NCBI GenBank assembly: GCA_024811115.1
Contig: JAKOGH010001094.1
Location: 1 to 64,000 of the forward strand
Source of the DNA: Terana coerulea
Lineage: Eukaryota; Basidiomycota; Agaricomycetes; Polyporales; Phanerochaetaceae
DNA length: 64,000 bases
Direction: 5' to 3'
Within the stretch, counting starts at the first letter, position 1. Every line of letters starts with the position of its first letter. Below the pieces are notes generated by a model. That model did not search any database, was not told where the DNA came from, and worked only from the letters and a program-made list of their open reading frames with translations. Positions 44,063-54,632 of this stretch are shown here, piece by piece. Made by a program: the position numbers and the translations under genes.

Positions 44063-47000
44063 CTACGCCTCAAGAGGGTTCATCTGAGGAGACTCTTGTG
44101 GTATCTCGGGCTCATGGACCACGACATCCATGACAGATCTGTAGAACACGTATCAGTACTTGTGAAAGCTTGACATGATCCAAACGCACCTCAAGTTCAT
44201 GACATAGCCACTCTGAATGTCAGTAAGCGTCAATAAATCCACCGAATGCACTCCTGGAGTGAGCGCCAGGAAGTCCATCCTCACAGACTGACACGTTGAG
44301 GGTAGTAAAGGTCTAGGTTCTGCTTCAGCGAGTAATTCGAGGAAATGTTTAAGATCAATGGCGCACCCTACTCGCACACGGTTTGCCAGCGGTATGATAC
44401 CCGGGGCATCTCCTACGCCAGCTTTCTTTTCCGCACTCTTCTCTATGTTCCCACTCAAACCTTCTAAGCGCAACTGTTCTCTCCGCTGCTTCCTCCGATC
44501 AGGATAGCTCACTTCGAAGCGCCTCGTCCACGAGCTCCGGTTAAACACGAATATATCCAGCGTGAATTGGTCCAACGGGTATATCTTGCCTATTCCCATC
44601 GACATGCTGTCGCCGTCACCGTCCCGCAGCAAGCCCACGCTCACAACGATCGGCTCGCCGGGCCCGTCCGACGCAACTACGTCGCGCAAGGTCTCGCCCT
44701 GGCTCTGCATCTGGACGAACCCGCCGGCTGCGCTGACGCGGGGTCCCGGCGTCGGCGGGATACCCGCCGCGTTCGGGCCCTTCTCGCGGCGGATCTCGAC
44801 ACTCGGGCCCACGGCGCCTGACTGCAGGTTCGCCAGCGGTCCCTGCCAGTGAGTATTGACCGGGGACGGCGACTTTGGGAAGGCGGGGTAGGCAGGCGTT
44901 GGCGGGATGATGTCTGTCGAGATCTGAAGGCTCGCCATGCTGTCCTCTTGGACGTGCCCGTATGAGTGCGTGCGCGGGATGGTGGGCAGGGCGGGCAGGG
45001 GAGGACTGAGCGGCCCATACGTCGTGGTCGGCGTGCGGTTAAAATTGAAGGTCTTCATCGTCGCGGAAGGCGGTATGTACGACGCGCGACTCGGGGTCAA
45101 CGAGTTTCCGGCAGGTGCACCGATAGGGGTGGTCGGCATAGACTGGTGGAACCAGACTGCGCATACGTGTCGCGCTGGTTTGCAGGGTTCAGCATCGAGG
45201 TCCCGGAGCGGTAGTTGACAGGCGAGTTGTGCGCGCGAGACTTGGGCGACCCGAAGTAGTCCAGCTCAGCGGAGGTAGCTTGTGCGTCCATCGCACTTAA
45301 GGTGAACCGCTTGTTACCCGCCACGGCAGAGCTTGGGGACTTCACAGACACCGGAGTACTCGGCTTGATGACCATGCTCGGCGCTCCTGAAGTCGGCCGC
45401 GAGGGGTTCATGCCAGGGAAAGGAGACGCAGGCATCGGAAGCGCTTCTTGACCACCTGCGACATTCATACTGCTTCGCCGGTCGTTGGCCTGAGGCGACA
45501 GATCCAGTATGCAGTTCCATCGAGAGGGGAAGCTAGTAGTTGGGTACAAAAAGCTTTCGGCTCTGAGAGACTCGGTCCCGTCCTGTCGCTCGGCTTCATA
45601 CGGTCGGCCATTTATGATGATAGTCACCGCACGCTGCATCTCTTGCAAGGCCGGCGCGCCGGGAAGTCCTCGTCCTCTTGCAAATGAGAACTCGTCAACC
45701 TCCGGAGATCTCGTGAAGGTCACCGCATACAAGAGGTTGTATTGCTCCTGAGGGCCGATCAAAAGAGGAAAGACCGTGTCGGACTGCACTAGCCCCATTT
45801 CGCCCCAGCCAATCAGGCGAGTGAGAGCCCCTTCTCCGCCTACGGTCACTTTCACGGTTTCCACAGCGAAACCTGCCGAAGACTCGCCGCCGTTCTCTAC
45901 CTCCACGCAGAGCACGACCGTATGCTCGTCGTTGCCAGCCTCGAGCAGTTCTCGCTCATGAAGGTCATCAAGGTCCGAGTCTTCGCTGTCGCTGCTTGCA
46001 GTAGGCCTTTTGACAGCTTTCCGCGGATTATGGGAGGAGTTCTTGCCGGGTTGGGGAAGCATGAAGTATGGGACAAACACCGTGCGCATTCGGACGCGGA
46101 ATCCTGACACGGTGCGGAGTGTCTTGCGGTAAGACTTCCGTAGTGTGGGAGTGAGAAAGGCGATATGTGGTCGGAGTCGATGTTACGGGCGACGAAGCGT
46201 GGTCGTCAGGTGTCGTGATACCGAAAGCTTGCTTGCGGGTAGACTCTCCGAGACGCGAAGATGGTAGTGCAAGAGAGCTATCCCCGAATGAAAAGGTTGG
46301 CCCTTCAGGAGATTGGATTTCAGTTGGTGCGATGGAAATGATCGCGAGTGCCATACGTACCACTCAACCCTTCCAACAAATTGACTTCTACGAAGCCGTG
46401 CAGGACGTCGTCGTCGTCGTCGTCGTCGTGTGAGGAATTCTTGAGCAGCGGAGTGGTCGGGTCAGTGAATAGCTCTCCTGAAGCTTCTATCAACGATGTC
46501 AAGACTTTTCTGACTGGCGTGACTGCGACGGGTTTCTCCCGAAGAGTTGCAGATACGGTCAGACATAGGAGAGGGTCCGCCGATTGGGTCGGTATGAACA
46601 CTAGCTTTGAATAAGTCAACGGACTACGTGTACTCTTCTGATGTACTCACCGACTTGCACGACCATCTTAAACACAGCAATCCAACAGTTCTCTTGTTTG
46701 GACCAGACCAGGGCGAATGCTTCCGACCCTGCCATCGCTCCGCTATCACCCCAGTTACCTGACCTTAATGGGGTTCCTTGCGCCTGCACATATTGGCGAT
46801 CGGATTGAGTTGTAGAAGGTATAGGGTGCGGGGTAGCTGGCGGGAATATGGACGGATGAGGCGGGGCCAACGAAGGGGCAAGCGGGCTTGGCCTGTTGCG
46901 ATTTGGCATTGAATGCGAACGCGGCGGCACAGGTGGACGTGCTAAGTCGGGAGCCATTGGAGAGGTGATTTGTGGTATTGAGGTGATATAAGAAGCATCA

Positions 47001-47358
47001 TAGGATACTTGGACGTGCGCGAGGAATGAGAGGAGCTCTGCAGGAGGCTTCTTGGGATCCAGCTCTTTGTCAAAAGCAGCGTGCTCAAACCGCAGAGTCA
47101 ACAGGAACTCTAGATTTTCATCTGAGGCAGTATAGGGTTAGCTATCTGAGCCGAATGACTCGTAGTAGAGTAGTCCAATAGTGACGAGCTGTGTACCTCA
47201 CCAAAGAAAGCCATCTTCCTGTCGGTGCTCTCCGTCTCCATTCGAGCTATCCAGTCCTCCCAAGCATCACAGCCATCTTGAGTAGGGAATCCAACCGACG
47301 CCTCTGGAGTAAGGACGGTCAGGACGGAGTTGTTGAACAGTTCCTCGAAATCGGACAT
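44063..47358 (-). CDS. TRS65: TRAPPII complex subunit Trs65
   Basis: Fungal-specific subunit of the TRAPPII tether/GEF that acts on Ypt31/32-type GTPases at the trans-Golgi. Starts MSDFEELFNNSVLTVLTPEAS at 47358; exons are joined by short introns. Visible parts: LTLRFEHAAFDKELDP, a Pro-rich linker, a run of about seven Asp near 46410, KTLRTVSGFRVRMRTVFVPYF, the immunoglobulin-like C-terminal region (DQFTLDIFVFNRSSWTRRFEVSYPD; RVGCAIDLKHFLELLAEAEPRPLLP; FLALTPGVHSVDLLTLTDIQSGYVMNLR), and a last small exon SVMDVVVHEPEIPQ. The frame breaks near GGG 46147-46149 (one base too many) and near 45165-45170 (one too few). The promoter is shared with the divergent gene at 47710. Confidence 0.85.
46406..46430. 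repeat. TRS65: CGT trinucleotide run (poly-Asp in Trs65)
   Basis: cgtcgtcgtcgtcgtcgtcgt on the plus strand, read as Asp codons on the minus strand. Such runs vary in length between strains. Confidence 0.8.
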
Positions 47359-47709
47359 AGTTTGAGGTCAAAGCTTCAATGGCACAGGTTCCCGGAAGCG
47401 ACCATACAGAAGATGACTCGTATTCGCCGTTGTGCAGAATCAAATATTGGAAGTGAGGCTGTTACTAATGACAAGCACAGGAATAAGCGGCAGTGTGTGT
47501 CGAGGTCGGGATATGGCAGCGTCAAGGCGGCCATACCGAGCGTCGGGGATCCGTGGGAAAGCCATTGCCGCCGGCACCTCCGCTTGAAGGAGGCGCAGCG
47601 ACGCTCGAGCGGCCCTCATCGCAAACTACCATCTTCCTTAAAGCCGTCTGAAAGAACCAAGAACACAACTTTCCCCTTTTCCTTTCCACTTCTTTGCCCG
47701 CGCCTTTGA
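47359..47709. promoter_or_regulatory. Divergent promoter: Trs65 / membrane protein
   Basis: 350 bases between divergent starts. Ends in a pyrimidine-rich tract (47640-47705, ctttcc/cttttcctttcc) typical of fungal leaders just before the plus-strand ATG. No other motif called. Confidence 0.45.
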
Positions 47710-48606
47710 ATGCGTCTCAGCATACTTCCTGTCTTGCTCGCTGGAGCTGGTCTTGGTAAGTGGATCTGAGAGACCATATCACATCCTTGATCCTACGCTG
47801 ACATTAGCAACCATTCGGTAGCCCAGAATGCAGCAGCCAGTCCCATCCGAGTAATCGTGGTCACTTCTCACCAGGAAGTCACCACGAATATCCGCCTGGA
47901 GAATGGACGTCCTCTCATGGCAGAGGTAGTCAAACCAACCGTCCCGCTTTCGGAGATTCCTCAGATGCAGGAGTGGGCAGGTCGCCAACATGGCTGTAGC
48001 AAGTTCCGAAGCAAGGCCGTCGCCATCTCAAACAAGTTCAGAGAGGCGTTTGGCTTCCCCCTCATTGAGGCCGCCCCTCACCACACCCCTCACGCCGAGC
48101 AGCCACAGAGCGTTGACGGCGCTCCCGGAGAGTTCAAGATTCTTCCTTTCATAGGAACACCCATGCAATTCGATGGCAAGCCAGAGCATGCCCCCTTCCA
48201 GCCTGGTGGTCGTGGCGTCGTACATATCCTGCCGGTCCAGGGCCCCGGCCACCACCGCCACCACTTCCGCCCCTCGTTCCTCCATCGTGTTCACCGTGCT
48301 CTCATGGTTCTTGGCCCTTGGGAGGGTCGCGCTGTAGCCTTCGTCCTTGGTATGTTTAGTACACCGTTCGCTTGAATACACATAATCTGACTGTCTCATA
48401 GGATGCGGCATCGGCGTGCTTCTCCGCATGTTCTGGGTCATGACCATCGTTCTCGCCCGTAACTTCAGGGGCAGCCGCAGATCGGAGGAGGAAGATGTCA
48501 ACGATGTTCTTGTCTTCGAGGTCGACGCAGAAGAAATTCTTGTGCCTCCCCCGCAGTACACCGACGAGAAGGTCGCTCTTGCTGATACTGATGGCGACAA
48601 GTTCTA
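47710..48606 (+). CDS. Small secretory/membrane protein, conserved hypothetical
   Basis: Three exons: 47710-47755, 47822-48349, 48402-48606. MRLSILPVLLAGAGLAQNAAASPI is a signal peptide. The luminal part is rich in His, Pro and Gly (KILPFIGTPMQF, HILPVQGPGHHRHHF). Exon 3 encodes one membrane helix (GCGIGVLLRMFWVMTIVLA) followed by basic RNFRGSRRS and an acidic cytosolic tail (VDAEEILVPPPQYTDEKVAL), so it is a type I membrane protein. Intron borders are canonical and the frame is clean. I do not know its function; the tail resembles a sorting or adaptor-binding tail (PPPQY), which is inference. Confidence 0.75.
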
Positions 48607-48967
48607 GTGAAGGGCCCTCGTGCAAAGGCATGATTCGGATGGATTCATTGTCGGTCCTGAATCTCCTTGCTCAGCTAGCTGGCGAGGTCTGTGATACAAT
48701 ATTTTTGTGGCCCCTCTCTCTGTACTATGCCCAAACTCCGTTCCCTAGTCCCTGTCCATTTGCCTCACCTCCCTTCCCTTGTTTCCCAAGTATCCCCTGT
48801 GTTAACCTGTGGCGTCCAGCTGTTGCAGCTCATGACCATGAAGCTCAACAACAGTCACATCGAATGGACATCGTGTTGGCTGTAGCTACTTTGTACGCTG
48901 AAGTGTTCGTCGATACGATTGCCAATGGTATAGATTTATGGTAAGTATTACATTACAGGCGGGGACT
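48607..48967. other. Convergent 3' flanks
   Basis: 360 bases between the membrane-protein stop and the ELP6 stop. No coding signal; presumably both terminators. Confidence 0.5.
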
Positions 48968-49876
48968 TCACAACACTCCTGACCCGGTTCCTCGCTCGAA
49001 GAAAACACAAGTGCTGTCTGTCAAGCGATACAGAAGCGCTTGGCTCCGAGGTATCCGTTTGTACACAGTCTCCTTCTGCCCTGGGCCTAGGTGCAAGGCA
49101 ACCTAGAACAGCTGATTCAGCGGATAATTGCAGTGTTATAAAGTAGCGTACTTGCCTGACCGCTCACAGACCCGCTGCGACCTGAAGATAGGGGGAACGC
49201 GTCTATTCGATATGTGCACAGCTGGAGCAATATTCGAAGAAGATCGTCTGGTTCTCCGGGAGTCGTGATATGATGTCGCACAACCAGAGAGGCCTTGCCC
49301 TTCCGCGGGGTCAGTCACATTAGCTAACACTTCAATTGGAGAAGGGAGATAAACTTACCTTTCGACACAGGGCAGACATGGCCCGAATGAACCGTATGAC
49401 CTCCTGTACAGGAATCCCTATCCACTCTAAGGACGACAGATCGTCCACAACGACAAGGGTATCTTCGCCCATTTCGCCGAGCACATTCTGGACTTCGTCA
49501 TATAGGGGCCATAACGAAGTGGCTGGCTCTTCCTGTGCTGGTGAGAGGTAGGTGCTTGCGATGTCCAGGAATACGACGGAGCGGGAACTGAGATGTTGGG
49601 TGAGGTTGATGTTCTACTAGTGCAATTCAACAGGTTGGCGCGGCCCTACGGAATCCCCAGGGGATTGTATAACGTACTGATTTCGCGGTGACGGCCTTCC
49701 ACTTCGCGAGGTTTCCTGAGGTCGACAAGAGGATGCACCTCGCATTTTGTGGTCCGCGCCTTGAGATGTGCAGACAGGCTGCGGTGCAGCAGAAAATCGG
49801 CGGGCGATGCGAGCTCGTCGGTCACGAGCAGTGCTTCACCCGATGGTGGTTGGTGCGGTATTCTCGACTCAGGCAT
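48968..49876 (-). CDS. ELP6: Elongator complex protein 6
   Basis: Subunit of the Elp4-5-6 hexamer of Elongator (wobble-uridine tRNA modification), a RecA-like fold without Walker motifs. Landmarks: ALLVTDELASPADFLLHRSLSAHLK (N-terminus), CILLSTSGNLAKWKAVTAKS, NLTQHLSSRSVVFLDIASTYL, LWPLYDEVQNVLGEMGEDTLVVVDDLSSLEWIGI, ASLVVRHHITTPGEPDDLLRILLQLCTYRIDAFPL, and the C-terminus RIPRSQALLYRLTDS, VFFERGTGSGVL. The N-terminal exon shifts at TTTT 49745-49748 (one A short on the coding strand). The last intron has a GC donor at 49155. The ATG at 49876 is the first visible start, but upstream PLTPFTDA in the same frame suggests a further 5' exon. Confidence 0.85.
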
Positions 49877-50123
49877 GGCGTCGGTGAACGGCGTGAGCGG
49901 TGATGGTGGTGGTACAATTTCAGATAATCAGTCTCCCGATTCGTACAGAAGCTTGGCATCAAAGTCAGACTTGTACACATGGACCCACAATGTAACGTAG
50001 CCTCAGTGTGCCAGATGTTATGTTTGGTATATATCTAGTCTCGTTTGGCCTACTCGCGACACATAATTTATGGAGAATCCAGCATAATCGGCTGCAAGGA
50101 ACCTCCCTTCCACACTACTTTGC

Positions 50124-51034
50124 CTAGACAAAGCCTGCGACCTTTAGCATCTCCGTGTAATTGTCGAAGCGGGCATTCGTGGTGTCGAATTCTAACGATG
50201 TCTTGTCTGAGCCTGCAATCGCAAACAATGCGGCTCGAGGCGTTGCGTTGTTGGTGTACACTGGTTGGGTCGAAGAGTAGATCCAGGAGAGCTTGGGTAT
50301 CTTCTCCGTGAAGATGCTAGGGAACGGAGCGTCTCGGCTGTTTTCTTGATAGCGAGTAACGACGCGGTAGTATGACGCATTGATGAAGAACACGTTGTGG
50401 GAAAGCGCGACCGCACCGCGTCCGGCTGGAGCGAAGGTGTTGTTGGGCCTGCAAATACAGGGTGGGTTCAGATTCCACGGCGAGTGTTCGGAGGCTCTGG
50501 TACTCACAACCGTTTGCTAACCTGCGCTACGAGATCCGTAGGAGTAATGGAGTCGATGACCTCGGGTGGTGTGGTAGCCAAAACTGCAAATTCGACAGAC
50601 CACAGTGCCGCAACAACTCTGCCGGTACGGTCGGAAAGCAAGGAAGAGAAATAGTGAGAGAAATGCTCACGAGGAGTCCCCATCGAAGATGACACCAGCA
50701 AAGCCATAAGGCAGCTGAACCTTTGTACTAATCAGCACTTCCACGTTGCTACCCCGCTGAACCTTGGGGAAAGCGAATCCGACTTCGCTAGAAGATCCTG
50801 CAATCTACCTGCCCATCAATGTGCTATTTGTTGCTGTGGAGCCCAACTTACTGGATTTTGCACAAAGCATAAGCCGTTAGACTCGCAAGTGGGTTTCACA
50901 TTCGTTTCGGTGGGGGCTGCGGCTGTATCTCGTCAACTTCAACCTTAACATACAATACACCACTGGTCGTACATACCTGAACGACTAGAGAAAGCACAGA
51001 GTAATAAAACGACGAGGGTTGTAATGCGCGCCAT
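50124..51034 (-). CDS. Secreted CDH-cytochrome-like (DOMON-type) protein
   Basis: Starts MARITTLVVLLLCAFSS, a signal peptide, at 51034; four or five exons. Then ESNGLCFVQN, VGFAFPKVQRGSNVEVLI, QLPYGFAGVIFDG, VVAALW, GAVALSHNVFFINASYYRVVTRYQ, LSWIYSSTQPVY, and the end LEFDTTNARFDNYTEMLKVAGFV. The pattern PYGFAGV ... W ... RY.. ... LSWIYSS ... P fits the haem b-binding cytochrome domain of cellobiose dehydrogenase and stand-alone relatives (electron donors for lytic polysaccharide monooxygenases). I cannot confirm the Met/His haem ligands. No flavin domain or cellulose-binding module follows. It may instead be a DOMON-like protein without haem. Family call is by pattern only. Confidence 0.55.
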
Positions 51035-52539
51035 AGCTAATTTTCGCAGAATCCGGGAAGTACGACGGGCCATACCCTTTATAAGACCCGAATTGATCGA
51101 GCTTTATTCCATTTGCGCGGGTAGTCTTCATCTCGACATGGATACACCGCCAGTGGTCACCTAAATGCCTGCGCGGCAGGATAGGTCTCCCAGGATGTCG
51201 GAAAAAATCAGCGCAGTCATCTACGTGTCCAGTTGCATTCCTCGTAGACCAATAGGGGCAGTGTCTCTCGCTCACAGCCGTGTCTAAGTATCACCACAAA
51301 CACCATGAGATCATGCGCATATCGGAACCAAGGATCAACAATATCATACGAAAGAAACTCACATGACGCAGTTGTGTGATAGCTTCACTGTCGTACTTAA
51401 TGTGCTTCGGAGAAAGACTCACTCTGGGGCTCTCTATAGGTAGCCGGGTATTCCCTGTGGATTGTTTGACGGACAAAGAAGATATCCCATTCGTAATCTT
51501 TATCATGCTCAGCATGCCGCCTCTCTGAAACAAATATGCAGGATGTGCCCGCAGCCTTCGAAGCAGGGTGTACCTAAAAAAAGATATATGTATCAAGAAC
51601 TGCCAGCGAAAGAAGAGGACCCGTCTTCGCGGAGCTCCTGATCCCAATCTCTGTGGAATAGACTGGATTGTTTGCACCACCGATGCATGTGCAAAACGTC
51701 ACAGGCTAAAGGTTCTCAGCGGTCAGTTGGTGGAATTGCGGAGGCAGGATGGTACACGTTACGAGTACTGTGCCATCTTAGAACTATTCTCGGGGTGTGG
51801 CTGCACATCTCCCGCTTTCGGCGAAGATTGGCCTAGGCAGCAATGCGATTCAGATAGTCCGTACCAAGTCCGTACAGAGCTACCTATCTTGTCTGAAAGC
51901 TGTGTCAAGTCGCCGTGTACTTGTGTTCGGCTTCGCTAGTACCACATCCTGCGAAGTCCCGTGAGCTCATCATTCCACGACGGCGCAGAAGCTGACAACG
52001 CACCGCTGCGCATATTCATGCACGGCAGTACAAAACAAGCGGAAGGTTGTTAGATCCGAGTCACTCCCAGTCGCATACGATGGCGCGGATGCTGTACAGG
52101 ATGAGGCGGTACTAAGTAACGGCATACACGGGGAAGGGAGTGCTCACCAGAGTTGATGGTACGACAGCTTCTATCTTGCAATGATATTTGGTGTTGATGA
52201 GGCATCTATCAAAGATATGCATGCAACATATAACATTTTATCCGACAGCGAAGCTCAACGGCATCACAAGTCTCCGAGGATTAAGATGATGACGGAACTC
52301 GTTCAAGTTCATTTTTGCTTTCGAGCGCTGAGCACTCCGCCGCCGGAGGGCAAGCGCCCATTAGACTTGCTTGCGGACTCGGACAAACAAACGTCGTCCG
52401 GGTCGTCAAAATGTCTCTAGTTGCTCCATAGTACTTACACGACGTCGCCTTCCGGCTAAACCACGTGCATAAAAATGATTTCAGCATATTTATTCGGCCA
52501 ATTGAGACGCCCGTACCCCATGCGCGATCCGTCTGAAGT
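51035..52539. other. Intergenic, nothing recognised
   Basis: 1.5 kb. 51291-51680 (minus) and 51568-51939 (plus) are open frames that overlap, with Cys-rich but unfamiliar products; neither has codon or splice features that persuade me. 51960-52420 has only short frames. Confidence 0.45.
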
Positions 52540-53879
52540 CTATACATGACATTCACCGTCGGGACATTCCGCTTTCTCAGATGTAATTAGCGTGCCAGAG
52601 GAGTGATTGTTAACCGCCGACGTCTGCATCTGGATGTCGAGGACGTTGCGCGAGAATGGGTCAGAGTGCTCTGGTAATTGCGAAGCCGCCGTGGAGGACT
52701 TCGTCTGTTCACGGGTCTGCAAGCCCCTAAACACCACGTCGGAGAGTCCTCGAGTGTTGTTCCACGAGGAATCTGGCCTAGTCAAGCCAGGAAGCAACCC
52801 GGAATACGAGAAGTGTGGGAACTATTCCCTATACAACAGTGAATCAGGGATTGAGGGTATGTTATTCATATATGTACGTGAACATACCCCAATTTGAGGC
52901 ATGAGACTAACGGGCCAAGCCGCCCGTGGATCTGTGCGAGCGGTGAAGACCACTATAGCAATAAAGATAGCTGTGTAGAGCACACAGCCCTCAACAATGA
53001 TTTCAATGGCGCGCGAGTAGCGAATGAGGAAACGTCGACGAGTGGCTGGCTCCACAAAGTCCGATTGGACCAAGATAATGCGCGCAGTGATGAAGATTGT
53101 CAAGTAAAGTGTGGTGGCGAGGGCCAAGATGTAGTACGTTGCGTTGAGGCCGGCAAGTTTAGACAGGTGGCCTGGCGCAGATCCCGCCTCAGTCTGTGCA
53201 ATACCACCTATGATCGCTATGCCTAGAGAGAGACATCAGCCAAAAATTAAAAGGAAGAGACTAGACTCACAGTTACCAGTGATAACCGACATAATAGGAA
53301 GGGCCACCACAGTCCACCGTTTTCCCCACACGACCCAGCAACGCCATATCTATGGAATTTCGGTCGCATGATAATCGCCGGTAACGCAAGGTGAAAGTAC
53401 GTACGTATATGCAGTCTCCTATGAGTAGAATGATGAGCACCGCTGTTATTCCGAGGCCCGTATACCATCGAGGCTGGTGGGAGAAGCCTTGAAGTATCGC
53501 AGGAGAGCCTGAGTTGTCGGCAAAAACGCCAAGCTCCCAATTCATGGCTGTTACGGCATGGATGGCCGCAAATATATACATGACGAGAATGACGGCCATC
53601 CAGGCCACCTTGCGCCGCGTGCTCTTCTCCTTCTTGCCTATGCTCATTTGCAAGCTAAGAGGATGTTAAGACCGAGTCATGCAACTGCTCACCGATGACC
53701 CAGCAAGTATTGACAGTGAGGCATGCGTATAATCCTACAACATCAAGGCCGAAGGCTCAGTGGTCAGTGGATTCAGATCCAGAAAGCGTCGTACCGTTGA
53801 ACCAAAGCTCAAGGGGAGCTGTGCCAAGCGGAAGGGAATGGAGGAGGGCTGAAATTTCGGTGGGGCTTGGCGAAGACAT
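52540..53879 (-). CDS. Multi-pass membrane protein, basidiomycete family of unknown function
   Basis: Starts MSSPSPTEISALLHSLPLGTAPLELWFN at 53879. Hydrophobic helices follow in several exons: DVVGLYACLTVNTCWVIG, KVAWMAVILVMYIFAAIHAV, WYTGLGITAVLIILLIGDCIYV, VALPIMSVITG/IAIIGGIAQT, YYILALATTLYLTIFITARIILV, RAIEIIVEGCVLYTAIFIAIVVF and MPQIG/GIVPTLLVFRVASG. About seven helices, with NWELGVF and FSHQPRWY in a loop and a hydrophilic Ser/Thr tail ending ECHV. The tail frame is recovered if GG 52790-52791 is one G. Proteins of this shape form large families in agaricomycetes; no function is known to me. Confidence 0.75.
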
Positions 53880-54632
53880 GATGCGGCCCACTGGGGGTTT
53901 GCGATGAAGGAAGCTTGACGTTGAGAACGTTAAGACTCGTGGCACAGTTCATCCATGAACTACGCATAGGAATGGTTAAGTACTATAATTGAAATAAAAA
54001 TGGGTGAGCCAGATCTGATAGCATGGAGTGATTGTGCATACTTTCGGAGCTTGGGGACTGTTTGGGCACCGGTGTCGTGTAATCCTAGAGCAAATTTAGA
54101 CGACTTGTCCGTGAGAGTACATCTCGCAGTAGTTCGAACACCGAGCAGACATTGAAAAACACCTGAGACGGTTACGCCTAAAGCGATCTCCAGGATGGCA
54201 GCCATCTGATAGATATCTAGAGAGTGATATCTGGACGATGAGAGAAACAGTGCACAAAGACACGTCTTGAACGTCTGAACACCCAGCGAAAGATGTTATC
54301 CTTGGTTTAGCGCGCAGCTCAACTGCGATCGTGGGAACCGTTCCTTTCCTGCGGACAGAGCGCTCACAGCGCTCTCTAACTTCTTCTTGCACAGGAATAC
54401 AGGTTCAAGTAGACTCACGAGCTGACTTTCCACGACAGGAATCTTATGAAATGCGCCACTTATCAAAAAAGCGCATGGACGCAAACAGCATGGCGAACAC
54501 CGAACCTGAGGCGGTGCTTTTCTCGGAGAGATGCCCTCGAAGACCGACCACCTTAAGGTACTTAAGTCCTACAGATATCACAGCGCAGGACACCAGCTTA
54601 CATCTCTCCTGACACTACGTGTTGCATCACAG
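53880..54632. other. Promoter region between divergent genes, with a possible membrane-helix ORF
   Basis: 750 bases between the membrane protein (minus) and the S9 peptidase (plus). An 81-codon minus frame (54205-53960) starts MAAILEIALGVTVSGVFQCLLGV, a hydrophobic stretch that could be the first helix of another membrane protein, but nothing follows it. Otherwise no gene seen. Confidence 0.4.

Noticed and set aside
44562..45214. Plus-strand frames opposite Trs65
   Set aside because: Shadows of the Trs65 exon; Trs65 C-terminal motifs fix the coding strand.
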